Of a stretch of 64,000 bases of DNA, positions 42,990 through 51,671 are shown in pieces. Numbering within the stretch: the stretch's first letter is position 1; the number at the start of each line of letters is the position of its first letter. The notes under the pieces were generated by a model, which worked only from the letters and a program-made list of their open reading frames with translations, was not told the origin of the DNA and made no database searches. The translations under genes and the position numbers were made by a program. Location of the stretch: positions 2,232,001 through 2,296,000 of the forward strand of contig NZ_CP182343.1 of NCBI RefSeq assembly GCF_048571125.1, given 5' to 3'. Origin of the DNA: Arcobacter siniprincipis (lineage in GTDB: Bacteria; Campylobacterota; Campylobacteria; Campylobacterales; Arcobacteraceae).

Positions 42990-44037
42990 TTAATAACTCT
43001 TTAAATTTATAAAATTGTGGTAACTTCAATATCTTGCCATCTCTATTATCAACTAACCCATAACCTGGGGCTATTAACTGATGCCAATAAACTCTTTGTA
43101 TCTTTTTAGTATTCCTTGTAATTTTAATATATTCTGTCATAAATTTTGTATATGCCTCATTACTTACACACTCTTTTTCACTTGTTGGAGAATATGGAGC
43201 AGTATTTGAAATAGGCCAATTAACTTCAGTTATATATATTTCATCACTTGATTTTGGTGATAATTTGCACATTGAATATAATAAATCAATTTTATTTTTT
43301 GTGTCAAAAATTCCATACTGACTATTTAAAGGAGACCCCCGTCTGTCTACATAAAGCAAAGCGCTAACTTTGTCATAATTTATATCATATAAATTAAACA
43401 TAGCTCTTGAATTGTAATAGTACTCAAAATCAATCATACTAGGCCCCAAAAGTTTTAACTCTTGATATTTCTCATCCCTTATATCTTGGGCTACTTTATA
43501 AAATTTCAAATACTCTTCTACCGCAAAAAATCCCCATTTTATTCTATTTATAGTACTGCCTATTTGATACTCTTTTGATATATGTTTAAATTTTGAAAAA
43601 ATTGTATTTAAATCTTTTTTGAGTAGTTCTTCATTTTCTATATGTTCTCTATCTTGTATTATATTTAATAAAATATTTTTTTCTGAACTTTTATTAAAAC
43701 TATTTGCAAAATCCACATAAAGATCGATATTTTTAATATCATGAAGAGGTATTCTTATGATTAAATTTTTTACACCGAGTTCTTCTATTAATTCTTGTTG
43801 TGAATTCCCTTTATCTAAATTTACTCCTATTCCTATAAACTCTTTATTTGTAAATACTTCTTTGCCACGAAAAAACTTCATTGTTAAAAAGGAAATTGGC
43901 AAAACAAAAAGAGAAATAAAGAATAACTTTAGATAATCAAGTATGTATTTCTTCCTCATACTTCTTTTATAAAGTTTATCTTTTATAACATATGGTTGAT
44001 CTGAATATTTATCCCAAGAAAAAGGTGTTTTATTCAT
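42979..44037 (-). CDS. Membrane-anchored glycosidase-like protein
   Basis: About 352 residues from ATG 44037; a longer frame would need TTG at 44067. One N-terminal membrane helix (about 32-55) puts a TIM-barrel-like domain in the periplasm. ELGVKNLIIRIPLHDI and KLLGPSMIDFEYYYNSRA are barrel strands; EIYITEVNWPISNT holds a Glu where clan-A glycosidases have the nucleophile. The expected acid/base Asn-Glu is replaced in EYQIGSTINRIKWGF, so catalysis is unproven. It lies between waaF and the kinase fusion, with 11-base overlap. Confidence 0.62.
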   Translation of the reverse strand: MNKTPFSWDKYSDQPYVIKDKLYKRSMRKKYILDYLKLFFISLFVLPISFLTMKFFRGKEVFTNKEFIGIGVNLDKGNSQQELIEELGVKNLIIRIPLHDIKNIDLYVDFANSFNKSSEKNILLNIIQDREHIENEELLKKDLNTIFSKFKHISKEYQIGSTINRIKWGFFAVEEYLKFYKVAQDIRDEKYQELKLLGPSMIDFEYYYNSRAMFNLYDINYDKVSALLYVDRRGSPLNSQYGIFDTKNKIDLLYSMCKLSPKSSDEIYITEVNWPISNTAPYSPTSEKECVSNEAYTKFMTEYIKITRNTKKIQRVYWHQLIAPGYGLVDNRDGKILKLPQFYKFKELLNED

Positions 44038-44038
44038 G

Positions 44039-45589
44039 TTATAATCTTGTAAATGGACGTACAGCAAGCTCTGCTCTTTTTACATCCTTTTTATACATCT
44101 CCAAAAATTTTTCCCATTGCCTTTTTATTTTATATTTAGTATAAAATTTTGAATTTCTATATAACCAAAACTTCAATCCCATTCTTTTTGCACCTAATCC
44201 ATCCACAATTATAATTTTATATTTATCTTTTTGGATTTGAGGACAAAAAAGATTTGTTAAACTTGTATCAACAAAAAGTATTTGATTTTCTTGCAAATAA
44301 TTTTTTAATTCATCTAATAAAATTTTTTGTTCATCCAGTGACAAGATTTTATTTGCAACCATATAACGAAAAGATTTAGCAGGAGTATTATCATAATTCA
44401 AAATTCTATCAAAAACTAATCCTTCTCCTTTATTTGTCTTAATGTAACCATAACAATTAGCAATATGAAATAAATCTTTTTTCTTATTTTTTAAATAATT
44501 CATATAGATGTACTCTAATTTATTCTGATTATTATGTGAACCTTGTATAAATAAACTTTTTACCACTTTTGTATTATCATCAGGATGTAAATAACAGGCT
44601 CGTTCACCACCTTTTGCAATTAATAAATCATCATTTAGTTGATGAGAGAAATCATTTGAAAGAAATAGCCCTATTCTTTTTGATACCTTTAATAAAATAT
44701 CTTGACAAAAAGACAATTCTAGTCCTGTATTTATATAAGTGTAAACTATAGAAGGTTTTTGCAAATATATTTTAAAATTTGCTTTTCTATACTTTTTAAT
44801 ATCTCTTTTTTTTAATTCATCTTTTCTTTCTAAGATTATTTTAGCTTTAGCATCTAAATGAATCATCCAATAAACAGTAGGAATATATTTTAAAATATTT
44901 TTCCATCTATCTCTTAATTTAGTTTTTTTATCTAAAAAAGATATATTTTCTAATAAATAATCATTAAAAAATCTATCAATAAATATTACTTTATTTTTAA
45001 CAAGTGAATTAAACAGTAAATAAGGATAATACAATAATCCAGCAAGAATAATTACTATATAATGAATATCATCATGTTGATCTTTTTCTGGTTTTTGTCC
45101 TAGTTTTTTCTTTAATAAATATTTATTTATAGGATATGTTATATTATAAATAAAAGATCTTCTTACAATTTTTTTAAATCTTTTATATATCAAACTTTTA
45201 TCTTTTGAATCAAAGGTATTTGAAAAAAGTGTTGTTTTCCCAACACCATCAGGACCAATAATGGGATAGATTTTATATCTTTTATATTTCAATACTTTTT
45301 TTCTATAATCTAAAATTATCTTTTTTTCAATATTTTCTAATAATATTTTAATTTTTTTATCTTCATCTATAGAATATATTACAATTTCTATTTCATCATA
45401 CTCTTCTCTAATAACAGAAAAACAAAATGATTCTTTGGAGCACAATTTGAAAATAACATTTAACAAATTATTTAATCTATCTTCATTTATAGAAAATAAG
45501 GTAATATTATTTTCATGTTTAAATATAGGAAAATTTTTTTTTATAAGTTTACTTAAAACTTTTTGCATCATTTCTTCAATATTAATCAT
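44039..45589 (-). CDS. Fusion of a thymidylate-kinase-like P-loop domain with a YrbL-type kinase domain
   Basis: 516 residues. An N-terminal region (1-105) of unclear fold precedes a P-loop kinase domain with GPDGVGKTT (112-120), FIDRFFNDYLL (203-213) and LDAKAKIILERKDE, the thymidylate-kinase layout. From about 321 a YrbL domain follows: KGGERACYLHPDDNTKVVKS (glycine-rich loop and Lys), VDTSLTN with Asp441 and Asn446 as a catalytic loop, and VDGLG (462-466) as the metal loop. Both halves look intact. It overlaps the preceding GT9 gene by 8 bases. Substrates unknown; context suggests LOS core phosphorylation. Confidence 0.85.
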   Translation of the reverse strand: MINIEEMMQKVLSKLIKKNFPIFKHENNITLFSINEDRLNNLLNVIFKLCSKESFCFSVIREEYDEIEIVIYSIDEDKKIKILLENIEKKIILDYRKKVLKYKRYKIYPIIGPDGVGKTTLFSNTFDSKDKSLIYKRFKKIVRRSFIYNITYPINKYLLKKKLGQKPEKDQHDDIHYIVIILAGLLYYPYLLFNSLVKNKVIFIDRFFNDYLLENISFLDKKTKLRDRWKNILKYIPTVYWMIHLDAKAKIILERKDELKKRDIKKYRKANFKIYLQKPSIVYTYINTGLELSFCQDILLKVSKRIGLFLSNDFSHQLNDDLLIAKGGERACYLHPDDNTKVVKSLFIQGSHNNQNKLEYIYMNYLKNKKKDLFHIANCYGYIKTNKGEGLVFDRILNYDNTPAKSFRYMVANKILSLDEQKILLDELKNYLQENQILFVDTSLTNLFCPQIQKDKYKIIIVDGLGAKRMGLKFWLYRNSKFYTKYKIKRQWEKFLEMYKKDVKRAELAVRPFTRL

Positions 45590-46502
45590 TTAAAATCTCT
45601 TCTAATTTATTTTCTATTTCTAAATATTGTTCTTTTGAATAATTTTCAGAAACTGTAAAGTTATGTTGATTTTTTTCATCACTTACAGTTGACCATCTTT
45701 TATAACTAGCAAATAAATTATTCCCAAAAAATGAAATTGTTTTTGTATTAACTGCACCTGCTAAATGCATAGGTCCAGTTGAAGTACTTACAAATAAATA
45801 ACATGAACTTAATAAAGAAGTAAACTCAAATAAAGACATTTTTGAATCAATTAATTTAGCATCAAAATCTAAATGCTTAGATATATACTCTTTTGATTTA
45901 GAATCATCAGGTCCAAAAGTAAAAATTATTTCATAGTCACTAGTAGAAATACTTTTTGCTAATTTTATATAATCGTCAAGGGATAAGTTTCCATCACTAC
46001 TTCCACCAAATCCAGGATGAAATACAACTTTCTTTTCTTTTTTAGTTTGTAAGTTCAATAAAGGTCTTGAAAAGTCTAATTTTAAAGTTGGAAAAAGCTT
46101 CAATGCCAAATCCAAATTATATTGCCATTCTGTTTTTTCAACTTTACTTCTTCTTTGTTTAACAGTTTTATTGAAAAATATTTGAGCAATTTTTGTAGCA
46201 GGAGCTACTCTTTTTTTTATACCACTTTTAAAAAGTAATTTACCCAATGTCATATCAATATAGGCACTAATACTTGCATCAAATTTTTTTGTTTTTATTT
46301 GTTCTAGTGTGATATTTAAATTTTCTTTATCATATAAAATCACATCATCTATAAAATCAATCTGTTTTGCAAAATCAAAATTTATTTTACTTACAAGTGC
46401 TGTTATATTTGTCTTTGGAAATTGTTCTTTTATCGCTTTAAAAAGAGGTAATGTAACTACAAAATCACCAATCTTATCATGTCTAGAAATAAGAAGATTC
46501 AC
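45582..46502 (-). CDS. GT9 heptosyltransferase-family protein
   Basis: 306 residues. LISRHDKIGDFVVTLPLFKAI is the GT9 start, VVFHPGFGGSSDGNLSLDDY the central motif, and YLFVSTSTGPMHLAGAV the donor loop (TGPMHL). It adds a heptose-like sugar to the LOS core. It lacks the WaaF Cys-rich end. Start and stop at 46502 touch the kinase gene on one side and it overlaps the kinase fusion gene on the other, so the three form one unit. Confidence 0.9.
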   Translation of the reverse strand: MNLLISRHDKIGDFVVTLPLFKAIKEQFPKTNITALVSKINFDFAKQIDFIDDVILYDKENLNITLEQIKTKKFDASISAYIDMTLGKLLFKSGIKKRVAPATKIAQIFFNKTVKQRRSKVEKTEWQYNLDLALKLFPTLKLDFSRPLLNLQTKKEKKVVFHPGFGGSSDGNLSLDDYIKLAKSISTSDYEIIFTFGPDDSKSKEYISKHLDFDAKLIDSKMSLFEFTSLLSSCYLFVSTSTGPMHLAGAVNTKTISFFGNNLFASYKRWSTVSDEKNQHNFTVSENYSKEQYLEIENKLEEILND

Positions 46503-47248
46503 TATTTTTTACCCCTAATTTTTCTTTTAAACTCTACAAAGTTTTTTAACTTTTTATCACAATCTTTTAAAATACCAATTGCTTTATCTTCATCAACAGC
46601 TGTTAATTTTGCATATTCTTTTGCAATAATTTGTAAACTATCTTCGTCTAACCATAGTTTTGCAAAATTATCTAAACCAAGTTCTAGACTAATTTGTTTA
46701 AATTGCATTCTATTTATATCTACTACAAAGAACTCATAATCATCATCTTTTTTTCGTACTAAAATATTTCCAGCAGAGTAATCTTTATGATAAACACCAT
46801 TTTTATGTAGATTATAAGTAAATTGAACAAACTTTTTTATTATTAATTCTCTATTCTCGAGATTTTCATTTCTTAAAGGTTCTCTAATAGTAAATTCATA
46901 ATCTAATTTTTCACTTATAAAAAAACTCTCTTTAAATAAAAAATTTCTAAAAAACTCAATATATCCAATAGGGCTTGGAGTGTTTATATTTAGACTTTGC
47001 AATTTTATAGCATTTTGGTACGATTTTTTTGCTTTTGAATCTCTAAAATATGCATAAACAATTTGATTTAATACATTTGGAACTTTGAATGCTTTTACAA
47101 CAGTTCTTATCCCATTATACTCAATAACTTTTAATTCATTTCTAGCTTTGTGAATAGTATTTGCATTCTGTTTAAAAAAATCTTTTATATTTAGTAAAAA
47201 ATCTTTTGTATTTTTATAATTATTATTTAGTTTATATTTTATATTCAA
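46502..47248 (-). CDS. LPS core kinase, KdkA/WaaP-type (RIO-like fold)
   Basis: About 248 residues starting at TTG 47248, which has AAGGGA six bases upstream; no ATG exists near the start. The kinase elements are VIEYNGIRTVVKAFKV (Lys), HKNGVYHKDYSAGNILV (catalytic Asp and Asn) and FFVVDINRMQF (metal-binding Asp). KdkA and WaaP phosphorylate Kdo or heptose in the cytoplasm. It is at the 5' end of a kinase-GT9-kinase unit. I cannot tell which sugar it uses. Confidence 0.85.
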   Translation of the reverse strand: MNIKYKLNNNYKNTKDFLLNIKDFFKQNANTIHKARNELKVIEYNGIRTVVKAFKVPNVLNQIVYAYFRDSKAKKSYQNAIKLQSLNINTPSPIGYIEFFRNFLFKESFFISEKLDYEFTIREPLRNENLENRELIIKKFVQFTYNLHKNGVYHKDYSAGNILVRKKDDDYEFFVVDINRMQFKQISLELGLDNFAKLWLDEDSLQIIAKEYAKLTAVDEDKAIGILKDCDKKLKNFVEFKRKIRGKK

Positions 47249-47388
47249 TTTTTCCCTTGATATACATAGTAAAGAATATTTTATCAAAAAACTTCCAATC
47301 TTTTTATTAAACTAGATATTGGCATTTATCTAAAGGTGAAAAGAAATTGGATTGAAATTTTATTTTGACAATTAAATATAAATGCTTA

Positions 47389-47988
47389 TTATTTTAGATA
47401 TTTAAGATACTGTGGATTTTCTTTAATTACACTTTTCTTTACAATTGACTTTATGAAATTATTCCAACTTTCATTTATTTTTTTTAAAATTAATAAATCA
47501 ATCCTATAAAAGAATGGGTTATAATTACTATGTGCTAAGCCATCAATAATTACTAACCTTTCATTGTTATCTTTATTTTTTTGATACATTATATTTACTG
47601 TATTCAAATCTTTTACATATATTCTATTTTCATAAATGTATTTTTTTAATAAGGGAATATTTTTTAATATTTTTTCAAGCTCTTCGACTTTATTATTTGA
47701 ATCATTTAAATATTTATCTACTTCTTGTGAAATTTTTCCATCATAGTCTCGTATTAATTCAAAAACTTCTGCCTTACCATAATTTGTTTCTACAGTACCA
47801 TAATACTTAGAAAGCATTTTAAATGAAATATTGTTTTTTTCAAGCCTTTTATAATATTTTAATTCTCTTTTTGTTTCTTTATTTTCTCTTATATCAATTT
47901 TTAAACATTTTGAAGAGTCTGTTGGGTCCTTATAACAGATTCTATTTGTACCTTTATTTACAAACAACTCTTCATTCAAAAAATACAT
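47389..47988 (-). CDS. YrbL-family kinase-like protein A
   Basis: 199 residues. FVNKGTNRICYKDPTDSSKCLKID is the YrbL glycine-loop and Lys, ELKYYKRLEKN the helix C Glu, and IYENRIYVKDLNTVNIMYQ holds DLNTVN, a good catalytic loop with Asp and Asn; VIIDGLAHS is the metal loop. It is a single-domain version of the C-terminal half of the fusion protein at 44039. It is divergent from the GT9 gene at 48100 and has no close downstream partner (100-base gap). Confidence 0.82.
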   Translation of the reverse strand: MYFLNEELFVNKGTNRICYKDPTDSSKCLKIDIRENKETKRELKYYKRLEKNNISFKMLSKYYGTVETNYGKAEVFELIRDYDGKISQEVDKYLNDSNNKVEELEKILKNIPLLKKYIYENRIYVKDLNTVNIMYQKNKDNNERLVIIDGLAHSNYNPFFYRIDLLILKKINESWNNFIKSIVKKSVIKENPQYLKYLK

Positions 47989-48099
47989 TAAAACTCCTAA
48001 TTATATAAAGTTGGCATTTTATCATAATAAAATTTAAGGATATAAACAGAATTTTTTAAATAAAATTTGGAATATTCGAGGAAAGACTGTTTTAACATA

Positions 48100-49179
48100 A
48101 TGAATCTTAAGCAAAAAATCAAAAATTTTTTATTTAAAAAAATTGTACAAAAAAAATATAATGAAAAATTATCTGATATCAAAATCAATAGCATATTAAT
48201 AATTAGAGATGGAGGAATTGGTGATGCAATTTGTAGTTACCCTTTACTTCGTGAATTAAAAAACTCTTTTCCTTCATCAAGAATTGATGTATATGCAAGT
48301 TTAAACAATCATTTTATGTATAAATATGTGCCATGGGTTGATAAAGTATTTATAAAATATAAAAAAAGACATTGGTTCAAAACATGGATTGAGTTATTTA
48401 AAATGAGAAATAATAACTATGATTTAGCTATTGATGATACAGTAATAAGATTTCATAGAAGTATTTATACTATGCTAATAAATCCAAGGTTTGCATTATC
48501 TTCAATTGGTAAAAAACAAAGATATGGATTTGATAGAAGTGAACTTAGCTTTTATTTTAAAGTTTATGAAATACCAAAAAAAATAATTCATATAGTTGAT
48601 GAAAGATTAAAAGTTTTAGAATTTTTAGAAATAAATAATCCTAATTCTCAAATGATATTTCCTTTACCTAAAGAAAAGAATAAAGAAATAAAAGAGTATT
48701 TAGAAAAATTAAAAAATTATAAACTGATTGGTTTAAATACTGATGCTTCACATAAAGCAAGGACCCTAAATACCGAACAGATCATTAAATTATGCAAACT
48801 TTTAAATGATAAAAACATTAAAGTGATTCCTTTTTGTGTACCAAATAAATTTAACTACTTTAAAAACCTTATTGAAAGTAACAACTTAAATAATGTAGAA
48901 TTACCATTTAAAACAAAAAATATATATCAAGCTGGTGAGATTTTAAGTGAACTTGATTTATTAATAACTCCAGATACAAGTTTTGTCCATATTGCATCAG
49001 GGTTAAATATCCCTACAATTGGCCTTTTTTGGAATGATCCTACTAAATATATTTTATGTGCACCCAAAAGTGACATTTCAGTAGCATTAACACCAAAAGG
49101 AACAGAATCAAGTTTAGAGAATATTAATTTAATTGAAATTCAAAAAAATGCTTTTAGAATTCTAGACATTAAAAAGTAG
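48100..49179 (+). CDS. GT9 heptosyltransferase-family protein, inverted relative to the locus
   Basis: About 359 residues from ATG 48100, with GAGGAAAG 14 bases before it; a longer frame starts at TTG 48067. SILIIRDGGIGDAICSYPLLREL is the GT9 start, IGLNTDASHKARTLNTEQI the central donor part and LLITPDTSFVHIASGLNIP the acceptor loop. It is one of only two genes on the plus strand in the locus, which suggests insertion or inversion during locus remodelling. The sugar is not known. Confidence 0.9.
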   Translation: MNLKQKIKNFLFKKIVQKKYNEKLSDIKINSILIIRDGGIGDAICSYPLLRELKNSFPSSRIDVYASLNNHFMYKYVPWVDKVFIKYKKRHWFKTWIELFKMRNNNYDLAIDDTVIRFHRSIYTMLINPRFALSSIGKKQRYGFDRSELSFYFKVYEIPKKIIHIVDERLKVLEFLEINNPNSQMIFPLPKEKNKEIKEYLEKLKNYKLIGLNTDASHKARTLNTEQIIKLCKLLNDKNIKVIPFCVPNKFNYFKNLIESNNLNNVELPFKTKNIYQAGEILSELDLLITPDTSFVHIASGLNIPTIGLFWNDPTKYILCAPKSDISVALTPKGTESSLENINLIEIQKNAFRILDIKK

Positions 49180-49183
49180 TATC

Positions 49184-49747
49184 TTACTTTTTAATATATT
49201 TATTTATAAACTTATCCCATCTTCGTGTTATTCTTCTTCTAGCAAAATATGGGATTTTGTTTGGTAGCGTAAAGTGAGAAACATCACCTAATCCATCAAT
49301 TAATACTAATTCTGTTTTTTCTTTACTTCTTTTTCTTAAAAGAATATTTTTAGGCATCATTCCATAATTAAAAATGATTCTATTTCTTAAAAAATAATCT
49401 TTAAATTCTTCTATTTCTTTTTTATGAAAATCAACACCATTTTCTTTTATATAGTGTGCAAAAGTTTTTGAAACCTCACCATCATAATCACGAATAACTT
49501 CAATTATAAAACCTTCACCTTGATTTGTCTCAACTTCACCATAAAATCTAGGAAGATGTTGCCAATCATTCATTTCTCTTTTAATTAGTTCTTTATAATA
49601 TTTAATCTCTTTTTGAGATTGTTTATTCTTTTCTCTTTTATTATTTTTATAAGTTACTTTTACTGCTTTATTTTTATCATTAGGATGTAAATAGCAAGCT
49701 CTCTCACTACCTTTTCCTATAAAATCTTCTTCTTTTAAAATAAGCAC
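49184..49747 (-). CDS. YrbL-family kinase-like protein B
   Basis: 187 residues. FIGKGSERACYLHPNDKNKAVKV is the YrbL loop plus Lys, EIKYYKELIK the helix C Glu, VIRDYDGE the hinge, and NYGMMPKNILLRK the catalytic-loop region, where the Asp is replaced by Gly. LVLIDGLGD is the metal loop. The missing Asp suggests either a pseudokinase or an alternative mechanism. Its start abuts the GT4 gene (49747/49748). Closest in motifs to the C-terminal half of the fusion protein. Confidence 0.82.
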   Translation of the reverse strand: MLILKEEDFIGKGSERACYLHPNDKNKAVKVTYKNNKREKNKQSQKEIKYYKELIKREMNDWQHLPRFYGEVETNQGEGFIIEVIRDYDGEVSKTFAHYIKENGVDFHKKEIEEFKDYFLRNRIIFNYGMMPKNILLRKRSKEKTELVLIDGLGDVSHFTLPNKIPYFARRRITRRWDKFINKYIKK

Positions 49748-50851
49748 TTATTCTCCTATTTCATTTAATTTTTCAATCAATTTTTCAAATTGTTTCTTAT
49801 TATTAAACTCTTCATTTACTTTAATCTTAGCATTATTTATAAGAGTATTTAATAACTTACTATCATTATATAATTCTTCAATCTTTAAAGCTAAATCATG
49901 AAAATTCTGATTTTCAAATAATAGTCCATTTTTTCTATCATCAATGATTTCTAATACTCCACCCGAGTTTGAAGCAATTACTGCTGTGTTATTTTTCATA
50001 GCTTCTATTATAACCAAGCCAAAGGTTTCATTTTTAGAAGTCATTAAAACTACATCACATGCTTGCATGAATTTATGAGGTTCTTTTGTAAAACCAAGAA
50101 ACTTCACTAAATCTTGTAGATTATTTTCAATTACTTTTTCTTTTAATTTTTCTAAGTATTCTTTGCTCATTGCATGACCAACAATATATGACTTAATATC
50201 TAATTTTTTTGCTTTTAACTCTTTCATTGCATCAATTAAAAGATGTTGTCCTTTAAATTCATTTATTCTTCCAACTAAACCTATCATAAATGAATTTTTA
50301 ACATCTAAATTCTGCTTAAAATTAATAATATCTTCTTCTTTTAAAAAGTCAACCTCATCTACACCTAAATATATTAACTTTGTTTTAGGTCTAATATCAC
50401 TAGGAATAAACTTATTTATTTGTTCTTCTAAAGCTTTAGTGACACAAATTATTGTATCAATATTTTTGTATAAAAACTTATGATAAAAATCACTTTTAAA
50501 TCTAGTCATAGTCATGTGTCTTGTTTGAACTATTTTGGGTTTTCTTTTAGAAAATAATTTAGCTAAAACAACTATTGGAATATCTTTTGTCCAATGAATA
50601 TGAATGATATCGATTTTTTTCTTGTCAATAATTTTCGATACTCTAAAAGAATTAAATAAAGAAAAACTACTATTTCTTTTTAATTCATACTTTTCTAAAT
50701 TATTTATATAAGTTTTTAATTTTGAATTACTAGCAACTACACATGAAATATCAAACTCATTTGATAAAGCATTTGAACAATTAGCCATATAAAGTTCTAA
50801 TCCACCTAAATCAGGGGAAAGACATACTTCTAAGATATTCTTATTTTTCAT
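49748..50851 (-). CDS. GT4-family glycosyltransferase
   Basis: About 367 residues from ATG 50851 (TTG 50866 gives a longer form). LSPDLGGLELYMANCSNAL is the acceptor Gly-rich loop, GLVGRINEFKGQHLLIDAM the start of the donor domain and SKNETFGLVIIEAMKN the E-x7-E motif. IIHIHWT and IVQTRHM complete the GT4 pattern. No membrane helix. It stops next to the YrbL-B gene and overlaps the GT2 gene by 11 bases. Likely LOS core extension; sugar unknown. Confidence 0.9.
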   Translation of the reverse strand: MKNKNILEVCLSPDLGGLELYMANCSNALSNEFDISCVVASNSKLKTYINNLEKYELKRNSSFSLFNSFRVSKIIDKKKIDIIHIHWTKDIPIVVLAKLFSKRKPKIVQTRHMTMTRFKSDFYHKFLYKNIDTIICVTKALEEQINKFIPSDIRPKTKLIYLGVDEVDFLKEEDIINFKQNLDVKNSFMIGLVGRINEFKGQHLLIDAMKELKAKKLDIKSYIVGHAMSKEYLEKLKEKVIENNLQDLVKFLGFTKEPHKFMQACDVVLMTSKNETFGLVIIEAMKNNTAVIASNSGGVLEIIDDRKNGLLFENQNFHDLALKIEELYNDSKLLNTLINNAKIKVNEEFNNKKQFEKLIEKLNEIGE

Positions 50852-51584
50852 TTTTTTGTAACTCAAGCATTAAAGCATATTTCATGTATGAACTAAATGC
50901 TGAAATAACAGCTACATTCCAACCATGAATTCCATGAAAAGCACCACCTTTTAAAACTAATGCCTTAAATAAAGCTCCAACACCATGGATAAAAGGGTCA
51001 AATGATGAAGCTCTTTTTCCAGCATCATAAGAAATTTGGGCACCACGTTTTATAAACTTTTCTGTAGTTCTTATCATATGAACATAATCTGTATAAGAAT
51101 AATGAAGCATATCAGCTTCTAAATCACATATATTTTTAGCTTCAACTTTTGCATGACCTTTTACTTTTGAGTATGCACATTTATTTTTATTATACAATCT
51201 TGTAACTCTATCTGGATACCAAAGTTTTATAAAGTTATCACCAACATAAGTCTTTCTTGCAAAAGAGAATCCATCATAAGGTGTATTTTCTAAATCAATC
51301 TTTTTAATCTCTTCAATTGCATTTAAATCAAGTCTTTCATCAGCATCTATACTAAGTATCCAATTATTTTTTGCAAAAGGTTCTCCAAAAGCTTTTTGAG
51401 GACCATCACCCAAATATTCTTGTTTTATAACTTTTGCACCAAGTTTTTCTGCAATTTCACATGTTTTATCTGTACTTAAAGAATCAACTACTAAAACTTC
51501 ATCACAAACTTTTTGAACTGATTTTATAACAGCTTCAATGTTTTTTTCTTCATTAAGTGTTATTATATTTGCTGTAATTTTCAA
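50841..51584 (-). CDS. GT2-family LOS core glycosyltransferase (WaaE/KdtX-like)
   Basis: 247 residues. ITANIITLNEEKNIEAVI is the GT2 start; VVDSLSTDKTCEIAEKLG and LSIDADERL (DxD-type metal site) follow. RVTRLYNKNKCAYSKVKGH and FIKLWYPD are typical of the WaaE/KdtX subfamily, which adds glucose to heptose I in other bacteria. The C-terminus has an amphipathic membrane-associated part. It is divergent from the GT4 gene at 51672 across a 38-bp palindrome. Confidence 0.9.
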   Translation of the reverse strand: MKITANIITLNEEKNIEAVIKSVQKVCDEVLVVDSLSTDKTCEIAEKLGAKVIKQEYLGDGPQKAFGEPFAKNNWILSIDADERLDLNAIEEIKKIDLENTPYDGFSFARKTYVGDNFIKLWYPDRVTRLYNKNKCAYSKVKGHAKVEAKNICDLEADMLHYSYTDYVHMIRTTEKFIKRGAQISYDAGKRASSFDPFIHGVGALFKALVLKGGAFHGIHGWNVAVISAFSSYMKYALMLELQKNEK

Positions 51585-51601
51585 AATAAAAAACCTTCAA
51601 T

Positions 51602-51639
51602 TTTAAATTAAACATATTATATAATATGTTTAATTTAAA
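51602..51639. repeat. 38-bp perfect palindrome in a divergent promoter region
   Basis: Left arm of 19 bases ends in ATATTAT and the right arm starts ATAATAT, with no spacer; both arms contain TTTAA and AAACATATTAT. It lies 18 bases before the GT2 ATG (minus) and 32 bases before the GT4 ATG (plus), just upstream of a plus-strand TATAAT at 51645-51650. Confidence 0.7.
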
Positions 51640-51671
51640 TTCGATATAATGGTACTTTTTAAAGGCTTTTA

